DNA of 64,000 nt from Algoriphagus limi (GTDB taxonomy: Bacteria > Bacteroidota > Bacteroidia > Cytophagales > Cyclobacteriaceae). A program made the translations under genes and the position numbers. Position 1 is the first letter of the stretch; every line of letters starts with the position of its first letter. The stretch is taken from the NCBI RefSeq assembly GCF_024919275.1, contig NZ_JANWGH010000001.1, forward strand, positions 372,001-436,000. Direction: 5' to 3'. The notes beneath the pieces were generated by a model. That model searched no databases, was not told where the DNA came from, and saw only the letters and a list, made by a program, of their open reading frames with translations. Positions 16,442 through 26,341 of the stretch are shown in pieces.

Positions 16442-17539
16442 TTAAACATTGAATCTAAAATGCATAATATCACCGTCTTTTACGATGTATTCTTTGCCTT
16501 CAATTGCAATTTTTCCGTTTTCTCGGCACCCTGCCTCAGATTTGAATTGCTGATAATCCGCTAGCTTGATTACTTCTGCCTTTATAAATCCTCTTTCAAA
16601 ATCAGAGTGAATTACACCTGCTGCTTGTGGGGCCTTCCAACCTTTTTTGATTGTCCAAGCACGAACCTCCTGAGGACCGGCTGTAAAATAAGTGATAAGA
16701 TCAAGTAGGGCATAGGCAGCCGCGATTAATCGATTCAAACCGCTTTCCTCAAGTCCATATTCTGATAGGAATAGCTCTTTTTCTTCAGCATCCTCAAATT
16801 CAGCGATTTGGGATTCAATCGCTGCGCAAAGCATGATTACCTCTGCGTTTTCCTCTTTAACTTTTTCCCGAAGCTTTTCTACATGTTCGTTTCCATTGAT
16901 GATGCTTCCTTCATCCACATTTGCCACATATAGTACAGGCTTGATTGTAAGAAGATGAAGATCTCGAACCGCTTCTAAATCTTCTTTTTCAACATCAATA
17001 GCTCTGGCATTCAATCCGCTTTGAAGACCTTCTTTGAATTTTTGAAGGATTTCAAGTTCTTTCTTTGCTTTCGCATCTCCGGATTTGGCGATTTTTTCGA
17101 TTCGGTTGATTTTTTTCTCTACCGATTCCAAATCCTTTAATTGAAGCTCTGTGTCAATTACCTCTTTGTCAAAAATTGGATCAACACTTCCCGCCACATG
17201 GACGATGTTATCATCTTCAAAACACCTTACCACGTGGATAATAGCATCAACTTCACGGATATTAGCCAAAAATTTATTTCCTAAACCTTCACCTTTACTT
17301 GCCCCTTTAACTAGTCCGGCGATGTCGACAAATTCGATCACAGTGGGAAGCACCCGCTGAGGATTTACCAGACTTTCCAATACTTTAAGGCGCTTGTCTG
17401 GAACGGTAACGACACCCACATTGGGTTCGATGGTACAAAAAGGGAAATTTGCTGCTTCAGCTTTTGCACTGGAAAGCGCATTGAACAAAGTGGATTTTCC
17501 AACATTAGGAAGTCCGACGATGCCACATTGTAAGGCCAT
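16442..17539 (-). CDS. ychF: redox-regulated ATPase YchF (Obg family)
   Basis: A universally conserved 365-residue P-loop protein of the Obg group that binds ATP in preference to GTP and associates with ribosomes. The G1 loop is GLPNVGKST (residues 9-17), G3 is in [15 protein letters not shown], and the usual NKxD base-recognition motif is replaced by YVANVDE, as expected for the ATP-preferring YchF. The C-terminal 80 residues form the TGS domain, with [16 protein letters not shown] and the end [11 protein letters not shown]. Length and sequence are canonical. It lies five bases after the AI-2E-family permease on the same strand, so the two are probably cotranscribed. Confidence 0.97.
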   Translation of the reverse strand: MALQCGIVGLPNVGKSTLFNALSSAKAEAANFPFCTIEPNVGVVTVPDKRLKVLESLVNPQRVLPTVIEFVDIAGLVKGASKGEGLGNKFLANIREVDAIIHVVRCFEDDNIVHVAGSVDPIFDKEVIDTELQLKDLESVEKKINRIEKIAKSGDAKAKKELEILQKFKEGLQSGLNARAIDVEKEDLEAVRDLHLLTIKPVLYVANVDEGSIINGNEHVEKLREKVKEENAEVIMLCAAIESQIAEFEDAEEKELFLSEYGLEESGLNRLIAAAYALLDLITYFTAGPQEVRAWTIKKGWKAPQAAGVIHSDFERGFIKAEVIKLADYQQFKSEAGCRENGKIAIEGKEYIVKDGDIMHFRFNV

Positions 17540-17543
17540 TTAT

Positions 17544-18632
17544 TTAGGTTTTTATTTTAAAGATCTGATAGGACTTATATCCCTGGTAAAACTCCATCAC
17601 CGATACTCGGAAAATGGTATAAACAGGAATGGCAAAAATCATCCCGACTACCCCGGCGATTTTTGCCCCGGCAAAGATAACAACAAAAATTTCAAGGGGA
17701 TGCGCTTTGACAGATTTTGAAAAAATCAAAGGTTGAAGAAAAATATTATCAGCTACTTGAACTACAGCAAATACCGCTAGGATCTTCAAAATCATATAAG
17801 AAACCTCACTTCCTTCTACAAAATTGCCTGTTGAGATTCCCACGATTATACCAAAGCTTGCACCCAAAATTGGCCCTGCATAAGGTATCAAATTCGCGAT
17901 GGCAGCAAAAAGAGCAATTGTTAGTGCATATTCGATCCCGACTATGCTTAAACCTAAGCTTGCCATCGAAAAAATTGCAATTACCTGAATCAATAAGCCC
18001 GAAAGATAATTTGAAAGTAGTTTTTCGACTTTTGTGAAAGTTGCGACTGTTAGTTCAAAATATTGGTTTGGGGTCAGATGCAATAGATTTCTTCTCAACA
18101 AGCCATTTTCTAGCAAAAGGAAAAATGAAATAAATGCTACGGCAATTGTTCCAATAAACAACGAACTCGTCGTATTGATAATGGTACTGATAAACTTCCC
18201 AAAATCCATTCCTGCTACTGTCTCAAGAAGTGTGGTTTGAAGTTGTTCAAAAAGACTTCCTCTTGGGGTTTGCACCAATTGATATTGAATCAACCATTCT
18301 TCCAATCGGTTTACGGGAGTTTGGATCTGCTCATATATTCCTTCATAATCCAATGCACTAAGCACGGTTATTTGATCATTGATCAAAGGGAAGAACAAAA
18401 GGCCGAGTAGGACAGAGAAGAATATGATGGCTGCAAATGAAATAATTATAGCTAACCACCTTGGAATATGCTGTCCGAGCAAATGGAAATTATGAAGCCG
18501 ATTTGTAAGCGGTCTAAGTAGAGCTGCTAAAATCAGAGAAAGGACTAGATAAACCGTGATATTGGAAAAATACCAGGCAAAAAGGATGAATCCAGCAATG
18601 AATAAGATTAAGTATATAAAAAACCGTTGCAT
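17544..18632 (-). CDS. AI-2E family transporter (first copy)
   Basis: An integral membrane protein of 362 residues in the AI-2E/UPF0118 permease family, whose members include autoinducer-2 exporters and sodium-proton antiporters. It has two hydrophobic segments at the N-terminus (2-45), another pair near 60-85, a hydrophilic periplasmic stretch (95-150) and a hydrophobic C-terminal half with the family block NLIPYAGPILGASFGIIVG and the pattern DNIFLQPLIFSKSVKAHPL. No luxS or lsr gene is nearby, so quorum signalling should not be assumed. ychF follows five bases downstream. A second, diverged copy is at 31553-32659. Confidence 0.88.
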   Translation of the reverse strand: MQRFFIYLILFIAGFILFAWYFSNITVYLVLSLILAALLRPLTNRLHNFHLLGQHIPRWLAIIISFAAIIFFSVLLGLLFFPLINDQITVLSALDYEGIYEQIQTPVNRLEEWLIQYQLVQTPRGSLFEQLQTTLLETVAGMDFGKFISTIINTTSSLFIGTIAVAFISFFLLLENGLLRRNLLHLTPNQYFELTVATFTKVEKLLSNYLSGLLIQVIAIFSMASLGLSIVGIEYALTIALFAAIANLIPYAGPILGASFGIIVGISTGNFVEGSEVSYMILKILAVFAVVQVADNIFLQPLIFSKSVKAHPLEIFVVIFAGAKIAGVVGMIFAIPVYTIFRVSVMEFYQGYKSYQIFKIKT

Positions 18633-18645
18633 AGCTATAAATGAA

Positions 18646-18666
18646 AAGGAGGCCTTAAGCCTCCTT
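18646..18666 (-). terminator. terminator of the PUR-protein gene
   Basis: An 8-bp stem, AAGGAGGC/GCCTCCTT with a five-base loop, lies after the minus-strand PUR gene and is followed on that strand by TTTT. Confidence 0.65.
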
Positions 18667-18709
18667 AAATATACTATTTCCCTGACTCTCTCAAATCAGC
18701 TGTGGGATG

Positions 18710-19039
18710 CTATTCCCATCTTAGTTCGTCCCGGTACTCATTTTCCGGGTCATCAGATTCGTACTGTTCAAAGTCAAAATCCGGCATTAATTCATTTTTG
18801 ACGTGATCTACAGTTTCATTCAAGGCTTCTACAAACTTGAAAAAATCCTCCTTATACAAGAAGATTTTATGTTTTTCGTAGCTAAATGAATCACCATGGG
18901 CCTTTCTTTTACTCTCTGTGATAGTGAGGTAGTAGTCGTTGCCCCGAGTAGATTTAATGTCAAAAAAATAAGTTCGCTTTCCTGCTTTTACTTTTTTAGA
19001 GAAAATTTCATCTCTATCAAATCCTCTTCGATCTTCCAC
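18710..19039 (-). CDS. PUR family DNA/RNA-binding protein (DUF3276)
   Basis: A small protein of 109 residues of the DUF3276 family, the bacterial relatives of eukaryotic Pur-alpha, which bind single-stranded nucleic acid. A single PUR repeat is seen: IFSKKVKAGKRTYFFDIK, then DYYLTITESKR and KIFLYKEDFFKFVEAL, a beta-beta-beta-beta-alpha pattern. The C-terminal 30 residues are strongly acidic. The start is GTG at 19039. It is monocistronic, with its own terminator. DNA and RNA binding has been described for the spirochaete homologue; the cellular role in Bacteroidota is unknown. Confidence 0.88.
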   Translation of the reverse strand: MEDRRGFDRDEIFSKKVKAGKRTYFFDIKSTRGNDYYLTITESKRKAHGDSFSYEKHKIFLYKEDFFKFVEALNETVDHVKNELMPDFDFEQYESDDPENEYRDELRWE

Positions 19040-19192
19040 AATGCGTAATTTTTTTTAGTTGCTGGGTAAATTAATCAGGAACTAAGATAGCAAAAACCGC
19101 TCCTAGAATTCAAAATAAACAATCAAATTTTTCTAGAAGCGACAGTTTTCTGTCAATAAAAGGTTGTAAATCAGTGATAAATGAAAAAAAGA

Positions 19193-19211
19193 AAAGGAGG
19201 TTCTACCTCCT

Positions 19212-19213
<2 letters not shown>
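19193..19213 (-). terminator. terminator of the ferredoxin gene
   Basis: A 9-bp perfect stem (AAAGGAGGT/ACCTCCTTT, loop TCT) overlaps the ferredoxin stop codon and is followed on the minus strand by a T-rich tract of 12 bases. Confidence 0.75.
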
Positions 19214-19565
<352 letters not shown>

Positions 19566-19578
19566 TCAAAATTTGTTT

Positions 19579-19609
19579 CAAAATTAATAAGGACAACACA
19601 GATCGACAA
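19579..19609 (-). promoter_or_regulatory. promoter of the ferredoxin gene, TTG-N20-TAATTTTG
   Basis: On the minus strand TAATTTTG (19579-19586) lies 20 bases after TTG (19607-19609). The ATG at 19559 is about 20 bases beyond the -7 element. Confidence 0.5.
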
Positions 19610-19668
19610 TAAAAAGTTGTCACACTAACTAATTTAAAATAATTCTATCCGATTTTAGATCAATCAGG

Positions 19669-19676
19669 TAAATTTG
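19669..19676 (+). promoter_or_regulatory. TAnnTTTG element five bases from the acyl-CoA reductase start
   Basis: TAAATTTG is followed by TCCCC and then the ATG at 19682, the same layout as before the ABC-F gene. Transcription from it would give a leaderless mRNA. Confidence 0.45.
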
Positions 19677-19681
19677 TCCCC

Positions 19682-20698
19682 ATGATACCTTTCAAAAATA
19701 GAGTTCAGGCATTCATTAATTTAGGGAATTTGCTAGCAGAGTTGCCGATAGAGGAAAAGGAGGGCTTGTTTCGTAGGGCTGAAAATCAAAATAATTGGTT
19801 TACCTATTCTAGCTGCGACAAAGCTTTTTCTGGATTGATTCACATGCTTGAATCCTCTCAATTAGAAAAATGGGTATCAGCTTATGATTTTTCGAAAGTC
19901 CAGGATAGCAAAGATGTTGGGGTTTTAATGGCTGGTAACATTCCTACTGTTGGTTTTCACGACTTAATGTCGGTATTATTAGCGGGTCATGGAATTAGTG
20001 CCAAATTGAGTTCAGCTGATTCAATATTGATGAATTTCCTGATTGAAAAGCTGATTGAAATCGAACCTAATTTGAAAAATTATATTCAAGTTTCAGAAAT
20101 GCTCAAAGGAAAGGATGCCTACATAGCTACTGGGAGTGACAATTCCTCTCGTTATTTTCAATATTATTTTGGAAAGTATCCTTCTTTAATTCGACAAAAC
20201 CGAACTTCTGTAGGAATACTAAAAGGAGATGAAAGCGAAGAAGAAATTAAGGCGCTTGGGGAAGATGTCTTCACTTATTTCGGACTTGGTTGTAGAAATG
20301 TTTCCAAAGTCTTCTTGCCGGATGAAATGTATGTAGAAGTTCTGTTGTCTAATTGGGAGTCTTTTTCTGGAATTGCCGATCACCACAAATACCATAATAA
20401 TTACGAATACAATAAATCCATCTTCTTAGTAAATGGAGAGCCACATTTGGATAATGGCTTTTTAATCATGAAAAAGGAAGAGGCGCTAGTATCGCCAATC
20501 TCGGTTCTTTATTATGAAACTTATAATGACAAAACGGATTTGGAGAAAAAGTTAGAAGCCAACAAAAACAAAATTCAATGCATCGTTGCTAAAAAGGATT
20601 TTTGGCCAAATGCTGTTGAATTTGGGAACGCTCAACTTCCCGGTCCGAAAGATTATGCTGATGGGGTGGATACTCTGGAGTTTTTGTTGAGCCTCTAA
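19682..20698 (+). CDS. LuxC-family acyl-CoA reductase
   Basis: A 338-residue protein matching the LuxC acyl-CoA reductase family, which reduces fatty acyl thioesters to aldehydes with NADPH. The nucleotide-binding segment includes VLMAGNIPTVGFHDLMSVLLAGH (residues 81-103, described here only by position), and the likely thioester-forming cysteine is Cys204 in FGLGCRNVSKV. It is shorter than LuxC of luminous bacteria (about 480 residues), as is usual for the Bacteroidota version, which lacks a luciferase partner. No other lux-like gene is near. Divergent from a ferredoxin gene. The product may feed lipid or aldehyde metabolism; this is unproven. Confidence 0.8.
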   Translation: MIPFKNRVQAFINLGNLLAELPIEEKEGLFRRAENQNNWFTYSSCDKAFSGLIHMLESSQLEKWVSAYDFSKVQDSKDVGVLMAGNIPTVGFHDLMSVLLAGHGISAKLSSADSILMNFLIEKLIEIEPNLKNYIQVSEMLKGKDAYIATGSDNSSRYFQYYFGKYPSLIRQNRTSVGILKGDESEEEIKALGEDVFTYFGLGCRNVSKVFLPDEMYVEVLLSNWESFSGIADHHKYHNNYEYNKSIFLVNGEPHLDNGFLIMKKEEALVSPISVLYYETYNDKTDLEKKLEANKNKIQCIVAKKDFWPNAVEFGNAQLPGPKDYADGVDTLEFLLSL

Positions 20699-20701
20699 AA
20701 A

Positions 20702-22459
20702 TTATTTTGCCAGAGGAAGGAAAATACAGAAAGTAGTGCCTACCTGTACTTTACTTTCAATTTCCAATCGCCCCTTATTTTTGCTAATGTACTCTCGTAC
20801 CAAAACCAATCCCAGTCCAGTTCCACTTTCATAGTTTACTCCACGAGTAGTAAATGAAACTCCTTCCTCAATTTTTTGGAGGTTTTCGGGAGAGATTCCC
20901 GTTCCAAAGTCTTGAATACAAATCTTAGCTTCCTCATTTACTTTTTCAATACTGAGTAACACTTTTGAACCCGGCTTAGAAAATTTAATCGAATTATTGA
21001 TCAGGTTTCGGAGAACCAAATCAGTCATGTTTCGATCGGCCATGATGAAAGTTGGTTCACTTTCTTGAATTTTGATTTCAATTTGCTTTTCGTTCGCTAT
21101 TCGATCGAGTAATTTTTTTTGTTGCTCAATTAATTGTAGAATATCAAATTCTTGGATTTCTACTTGTTCTTTCCTGATTTGGGATGAAGCCCAAGCGAGA
21201 AGGTTTTCTAAAAGAATGGCAACCTGTTCCATATTTTTGGATACCTCAGGCAACATTTCAAGTAATTCCTCCTTTGAAATCATCCCAATTTGAGTCATAT
21301 GGATCAATTCTTTGACTCCGAATATCGGACCTTTCAAATCATGGGAAATGATACTAAAAAACTTATCTTTTAAATCGTTGAGTTTTTGAAGATCCTCGGT
21401 TTGTTTTCGAAGTTTTTCTGTGGTCTCCAGTTCTTCTGTCAGGTCATCAAAGAGAAAAATTAAACCCATTTGCTCTGAGTTTTTGTCATTAATCTGCATG
21501 ACTTCTAAGCGAACGGTTCGGTCACTTCCCTCGGGTTTGAATGTGAGAATTTGTTCTATTGGGTTTTCAAAAATTCGAAGAAGAGACTCTTCAGATTTAA
21601 AAATTTCTTCTGCCTGTGCGCCTATTCTTATTTTTTGGGGATCCTTGCAGAAGGATTTAACTTTTGAGTTGAAATCTATTACGCGTTGGTGGATATTGAA
21701 AACCAAAACACCCTTGGTTAATGACTCCATGATTTTACTATGGGCTATTGGTTTAATGCTGAATAGTCCATATTTCAAGATTGCCAAACCAAGAATCAGA
21801 TAAGTCGCTAAAAAGGCAAAAGGTGTCAAATCGATGAATCCTAAAGGAGAAATCAATCCAGTTTGATAAAAGAAATTAAACACCAAGGGGAATAATCCTC
21901 CTACAATCAAAAGACGTGTCTGATTTTTATAAAGAGGATCGGAAAATTGGAATCTCCTCCAAAGAATTATTGTCCCCAAAAGAAAAGCCAGGTAGGAATA
22001 AATGACATGAATGATGTAATATGGACCACGCTCGATTCCTAGGATAGGGAAGGGGCTTCCCTCGGTGACTAAAAATGTTTTAGCATAATGGAGATGGTGG
22101 AGATCGTTCGAGATCACCATAAAAAGTGTGAGAGCCGGAATTGTAAAAGTTCCGATAATGACAACTGGTTTGGCCCAGTTTCGATATCCTGTGTATCGTA
22201 GTGTGAAAATCAGCCAGACTGCAGGTGCAAAGGAAATTCCAATGTATTCAAAATGAATCCAATGGAGCATTTGATCAAGGGAGGTTGATGCCAGCTCTAG
22301 GCCATAAAAAAATCCCCAAACCGTAATTAGAATCATTGTGGTAGCCAACCATCTGATAAGCTGATCAAGGCTTAGGGCAATGTAAATTGACAAAACCATG
22401 ACCACTAAGCTTGTTAGCACCAGGATTATAGAAAATACATTAAAGGTAAAATCTAGCAC
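20702..22459 (-). CDS. 7TM sensor histidine kinase with PAS domain
   Basis: A membrane sensor kinase. The N-terminal third is a 7TM histidine-kinase sensor module (seven hydrophobic segments from FTFNVFSIILVL to LATYLILGLAIL). Then come a PAS-like region (MESLTKGVLVFNIHQRV), a coiled coil, a HisKA domain with phospho-acceptor His in FFSIISHDLKGP, and a HATPase domain with NLINNSIKFS, DFGTGI and ESGTGLGLVLV. I chose the GTG at 22459, which puts the first residues directly before membrane segment 1 (585 residues). The frame is open back to a TTG at 22579, but that would add an eighth hydrophobic segment and overlap the divergent transporter gene by 34 bases. No response regulator is adjacent. 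Confidence 0.85.
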   Translation of the reverse strand: MLDFTFNVFSIILVLTSLVVMVLSIYIALSLDQLIRWLATTMILITVWGFFYGLELASTSLDQMLHWIHFEYIGISFAPAVWLIFTLRYTGYRNWAKPVVIIGTFTIPALTLFMVISNDLHHLHYAKTFLVTEGSPFPILGIERGPYYIIHVIYSYLAFLLGTIILWRRFQFSDPLYKNQTRLLIVGGLFPLVFNFFYQTGLISPLGFIDLTPFAFLATYLILGLAILKYGLFSIKPIAHSKIMESLTKGVLVFNIHQRVIDFNSKVKSFCKDPQKIRIGAQAEEIFKSEESLLRIFENPIEQILTFKPEGSDRTVRLEVMQINDKNSEQMGLIFLFDDLTEELETTEKLRKQTEDLQKLNDLKDKFFSIISHDLKGPIFGVKELIHMTQIGMISKEELLEMLPEVSKNMEQVAILLENLLAWASSQIRKEQVEIQEFDILQLIEQQKKLLDRIANEKQIEIKIQESEPTFIMADRNMTDLVLRNLINNSIKFSKPGSKVLLSIEKVNEEAKICIQDFGTGISPENLQKIEEGVSFTTRGVNYESGTGLGLVLVREYISKNKGRLEIESKVQVGTTFCIFLPLAK

Positions 22460-22545
22460 TGATTGAGGCTTTAAAAGAAGTTTTTCTTTTAGTGGATTTT
22501 CGTCTAATATTACAGAAAAAAAATTAACTCCGAAATAAATAAGAC

Positions 22546-23853
22546 TTGAATAAAAAACGAGTTGCAATTTCTTTTCCAAGTCCCTTCGATCTAGTGCTGA
22601 TTTTGAGTGGGTTGGTTTTAATAGCTGCTGTTTTTGCTTTAAGATCTCAAGGTAAATCGATAGGAGAAAGTATTCAGATGACCCTTCTTTTTTGGAAGGA
22701 TGGATTTTTTAGTCTACTCGAATTCACGCTACAAATGATGATGATTCTCGTCTTTGGTTATGCCTTAGCCATTGCAAAACCTATTCATCATTTTTTGAAA
22801 AAAATCGCCCATTTACCAAATAATTTACTTCAAGCTGTCCTTTTCACGGGGATTGTGACCATGATTGCCGGGCTTTTAAACTGGGGTTTCGGACTAATCG
22901 TTGGAGCTCTTTTGGCAAGGTTTGTTCATCTAGCTATGGAAGAAAAAAAGATTCCTTCCAATGCACCTTTGTTGGCATCAGCCGGGTATTTGGGAATGGC
23001 AGTTTGGCATGGAGGCTTGTCGGGTTCTGCGACCTTAAAAGTGGCGGAACCCAATCATTTTCTAGCCGATCAAATAGGTCAAATTTCAGTAGATCAAACT
23101 ATTTTTTCTGTGGGAAATCTAGGCATGACCTTGGGCCTAGTGCTTGTGTTTTTGATAGTTCTGACTTTTCTATTTCGCTCCAAAAAAACGAAAGAGAATC
23201 CAATTTACAGTCACCCACTTAGACCAATTTCTCCTGGAGTTAACAAAAAAGTAGGCTTTTGGATTGGCCTTTTTATGATTCTAATTTTCCTTTGGGTTGC
23301 TTTTAAAGAATCAGCCAATGGATTGAGCTTCTTCAATTTAAACTTGATGAATTTTTTGCTTTTCGGTTTGACTCTTTTTGTCTTCCGTGATTTAAAGAGT
23401 TTTACAGAAGCAGTTTCAGAAGGTGTAAAGAGTTCTTCGGATATTTTTATACAGTTCCCATTTTATGCCGGGATTTTAGGGATGGTTACCTATTCAGGTT
23501 TACTTGACGAACTATCCAATTTGTTCTTAAATAATGCGGATCAGAATTTTCTGGGTCCTTTTACATTGATTTCAGCTGCATTTGTAAATCTATTAATACC
23601 ATCGGGTGGGGGGCAGTGGGCCGTTCAGGGACCGATCATCATGCAAGTCACAGAATCCTTAGGAATGGATCCTGCTAAGATGATTTTGGTCTTTTCCTAT
23701 GGAGATCAGATTAGTAATCTTTTACAGCCTTTTTGGGCTTTGCCTTTATTATCCATTACTGGGGTGAAAGCCTCTCAACTTATCCGCTATACCTCTTGGT
23801 TGTTTTTGGCAGGTTTTATCTTTTTGATGACAGCTGTCTATCTCTTTTTCTAA
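22546..23853 (+). CDS. AtoE-like short-chain fatty acid transporter
   Basis: A polytopic membrane protein of about 435 residues in the TIGR00366 / AtoE family, believed to take up short-chain fatty acids. About ten to twelve hydrophobic segments are visible. Family blocks include FPSPFDLVLIL near the start, GLLNWGFGLIVGALLAR (residues 105-121), WHGGLSGSATLKVAEPNH, and near the end LIPSGGGQWAVQGPIIM with DQISNLLQPFWALPLL. The start is uncertain: TTG at 22546 gives the family-like start and no ATG is available nearby. It is divergent from the sensor kinase gene. AtoE activity in Bacteroidota has not been shown from sequence alone. Confidence 0.85.
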   Translation: MNKKRVAISFPSPFDLVLILSGLVLIAAVFALRSQGKSIGESIQMTLLFWKDGFFSLLEFTLQMMMILVFGYALAIAKPIHHFLKKIAHLPNNLLQAVLFTGIVTMIAGLLNWGFGLIVGALLARFVHLAMEEKKIPSNAPLLASAGYLGMAVWHGGLSGSATLKVAEPNHFLADQIGQISVDQTIFSVGNLGMTLGLVLVFLIVLTFLFRSKKTKENPIYSHPLRPISPGVNKKVGFWIGLFMILIFLWVAFKESANGLSFFNLNLMNFLLFGLTLFVFRDLKSFTEAVSEGVKSSSDIFIQFPFYAGILGMVTYSGLLDELSNLFLNNADQNFLGPFTLISAAFVNLLIPSGGGQWAVQGPIIMQVTESLGMDPAKMILVFSYGDQISNLLQPFWALPLLSITGVKASQLIRYTSWLFLAGFIFLMTAVYLFF

Positions 23854-23945
23854 ATCACTAGACTTTTTGGGAGAATGATTCCAAAATTTTGGATAAAGGC
23901 CTTGTTTATGAATTTATTTGGTTACCGATTTCGGCCCTAATTTTC

Positions 23946-23953
23946 TATATTTG
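23946..23953 (+). promoter_or_regulatory. TATATTTG element upstream of aconitase
   Basis: An exact TAnnTTTG match 42 bases before the aconitase ATG. TTTG at 23917-23920 lies 25 bases upstream, rather far for a -33 element. Confidence 0.4.
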
Positions 23954-23995
23954 CACTTCGATTTTGAACCTTTTATCCACCTAAAATCCTATAAA

Positions 23996-26260
23996 ATGGC
24001 TTTTGACATTGAAATGATCAAGGATGTGTACGCTCGCTATCCAGAGCGTATTGCGGCTGCGAGAAAAGCAGTCAACAGACCCTTGACTTTGACCGAGAAA
24101 ATTTTGTATTCCCACCTTTCTGAGGGGCCAGCTTCTCAATCTTTTGAAAGAGGAAAATCCTATGTGGATTTTCAGCCAGATAGAGTCGCGATGCAAGATG
24201 CTACGGCACAAATGGCTCTTCTTCAGTTTATGCAGGCGGGTAAAGACAAGGTCGCAGTTCCTTCGACCGTACATTGTGATCACTTAATCCAAGCACAAGT
24301 AGGTGCAGATAAAGATCTTTCTGTTGCTAAGGATAAAAACCGTGAGGTGTATGATTTCTTGGCCTCAGTTTCAAATAAATATGGAATTGGTTTCTGGAAG
24401 CCAGGAGCCGGTATCATTCACCAAGTAGTTTTGGAAAATTATGCTTTTCCAGGTGGAATGATGATCGGTACTGATTCCCACACTCCAAATGCCGGTGGTC
24501 TAGGTATGATCGCAATCGGTGTTGGTGGAGCTGATGCCTGCGATGTAATGGCGGGTCTGCCATGGGAGCTGAAATTTCCGAAATTGATTGGCGTGAAGCT
24601 TACTGGAAAACTTTCTGGCTGGACTTCTGCAAAAGACGTGATTTTGAAAGTAGCTGGTATCCTAACCGTAAAAGGTGGTACAGGTTACGTAGTTGAGTAT
24701 TTCGGTGATGGAGCAAGATCTCTTTCTGCCACAGGTAAAGGTACCATCTGTAACATGGGTGCGGAGATTGGTGCTACTACTTCTATTTTCGGATATGACG
24801 ACAAATCAGCTGCTTATCTGGAAGGAACCGGCAGAGCGGACGTTGCAGCCCTTGCAAATGGTATCGCTGAGCATTTGACTGGTGACCCAGAAGTATATGC
24901 AGAGCCTGAGAAATATTTCGATCAAGTAATCGAAATTAACCTTTCTGAACTTGAACCACACATCAATGGTCCTTTCACACCAGACTTGGCATGGCCCCTT
25001 TCTAAATTTGCTGCTGCTGTGAAAGAAAACGGTTGGCCAGCAAAATTAGAGGTAGGGTTGATTGGTTCTTGTACCAACTCTTCTTATGAAGACATTTCCA
25101 GAGCTGCTTCTTTGGCGCAGCAGGCAGTAGATAAAAAATTGATCGCTAAATCTGAATTTACCATTACTCCAGGTTCTGAGCAGGTTCGCTTCACAGTTGA
25201 GCGAGATGGATTCTTGGATACCTTCGGAAAAATGGGAGGGGTAGTTTTAGCAAATGCCTGTGGTCCTTGTATCGGACAGTGGGCTCGTCATGGAGCTGAA
25301 AAGCAAGAGAAAAACTCCATCATTACCTCTTTCAACAGAAACTTTGCGAAGCGTGCTGATGGAAACCCAAATACTCATGCTTTTGTGGCTTCTCCTGAAG
25401 TAGTTACTGCTATGGCAATCGCCGGTGATCTTACTTTCAACCCAATGAAAGACAGTTTGATCAACGAGGAAGGTCAGTCAGTAATGTTGGATGAGCCGAA
25501 AGGTCTGGAATTGCCTACGAAAGGATTTGCGGTAGAAGATGCCGGATATCAAGCTCCAGCTGCAGACGGTTCAAAGGTTGATGTAATCGTAGACCCTAAA
25601 TCAGAGCGTTTACAATTATTGGAATCATTCCCTGCTTGGGAAGGCACTGATTTGAAAGGATTGAAGCTATTGATCAAGGCAAAAGGAAAGTGTACAACTG
25701 ACCATATTTCCATGGCTGGTCCTTGGTTGAGATTCCGTGGCCACTTGGATAATATCTCCAATAATATGTTGATCGGTGCTGTCAATGCATTCAATGACGA
25801 GACCAACAAAGTCAAAAATCAATTGACCGGAGAGTATGGAGAAGTTCCTGCTACGCAGCGTCAATATAAAGCTGAAGGTATCGGAACAGTAGTAGTTGGT
25901 GATGAAAACTACGGAGAAGGTTCATCACGAGAGCACGCTGCTATGGAGCCAAGATTCTTGGGCGTTCGTGCGATTTTAGTTAAATCTTTCGCTAGAATTC
26001 ATGAAACCAACTTGAAAAAGCAGGGTATGCTTGCTTTGACCTTTGCAAATCCTGCTGATTATGATAAAGTTCAAGAGGATGATGTGATCGATATCCTTGG
26101 TTTGGAAAGCTTCGCTCCGGGTGTTCCATTGAAAGTGGTTCTTCACCATGCAGATGGCTCCAAAGATGAATTTGAAGTGAATCACACCTATAATGAAGGC
26201 CAAATTGAATGGTTCAAAGCAGGTTCTGCCTTGAATTTGATAAAAGCAGGTTTGGCTTAA
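23996..26260 (+). CDS. acnA: aconitate hydratase
   Basis: The TCA-cycle enzyme that isomerises citrate to isocitrate by way of cis-aconitate, 754 residues. The three cysteines that bind the 4Fe-4S cluster are Cys359 in [11 protein letters not shown] and Cys422 and Cys425 in [10 protein letters not shown]. Substrate-binding blocks include [37 protein letters not shown] at the start of the C-terminal swivel domain, and [15 protein letters not shown]. The sequence resembles the mitochondrial-type aconitase more than bacterial AcnB. I start at the ATG at 23996 ([12 protein letters not shown]); the longer open frame upstream has no family resemblance. Coding sequence is codon-biased and GC-richer than its neighbours, consistent with high expression. 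A terminator follows. Confidence 0.96.
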   Translation: MAFDIEMIKDVYARYPERIAAARKAVNRPLTLTEKILYSHLSEGPASQSFERGKSYVDFQPDRVAMQDATAQMALLQFMQAGKDKVAVPSTVHCDHLIQAQVGADKDLSVAKDKNREVYDFLASVSNKYGIGFWKPGAGIIHQVVLENYAFPGGMMIGTDSHTPNAGGLGMIAIGVGGADACDVMAGLPWELKFPKLIGVKLTGKLSGWTSAKDVILKVAGILTVKGGTGYVVEYFGDGARSLSATGKGTICNMGAEIGATTSIFGYDDKSAAYLEGTGRADVAALANGIAEHLTGDPEVYAEPEKYFDQVIEINLSELEPHINGPFTPDLAWPLSKFAAAVKENGWPAKLEVGLIGSCTNSSYEDISRAASLAQQAVDKKLIAKSEFTITPGSEQVRFTVERDGFLDTFGKMGGVVLANACGPCIGQWARHGAEKQEKNSIITSFNRNFAKRADGNPNTHAFVASPEVVTAMAIAGDLTFNPMKDSLINEEGQSVMLDEPKGLELPTKGFAVEDAGYQAPAADGSKVDVIVDPKSERLQLLESFPAWEGTDLKGLKLLIKAKGKCTTDHISMAGPWLRFRGHLDNISNNMLIGAVNAFNDETNKVKNQLTGEYGEVPATQRQYKAEGIGTVVVGDENYGEGSSREHAAMEPRFLGVRAILVKSFARIHETNLKKQGMLALTFANPADYDKVQEDDVIDILGLESFAPGVPLKVVLHHADGSKDEFEVNHTYNEGQIEWFKAGSALNLIKAGLA

Positions 26261-26287
26261 TTCACATAGGAAACCTTATATCAAAAG

Positions 26288-26320
26288 AACCGTTGCCATT
26301 TTTTGGTAGCGGTTTTTTCT
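26288..26320 (+). terminator. intrinsic terminator of aconitase
   Basis: A 10-bp stem with two wobble pairs (AACCGTTGCC/GGTAGCGGTT, loop ATTTTT) followed by TTTT(CTTTTTG). Confidence 0.75.
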
Positions 26321-26341
26321 TTTTGTACAACCAAATTAATC

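Noticed and set aside
19682..20698. Bioluminescence gene luxC
   Set aside because: No luxA, luxB, luxD or luxE nearby; the Bacteroidota members are shorter and not linked to light production.
26303..26341. Extended start for the secreted protein at 26342
   Set aside because: The extra 13 residues precede a perfect signal peptide and overlap the aconitase terminator.
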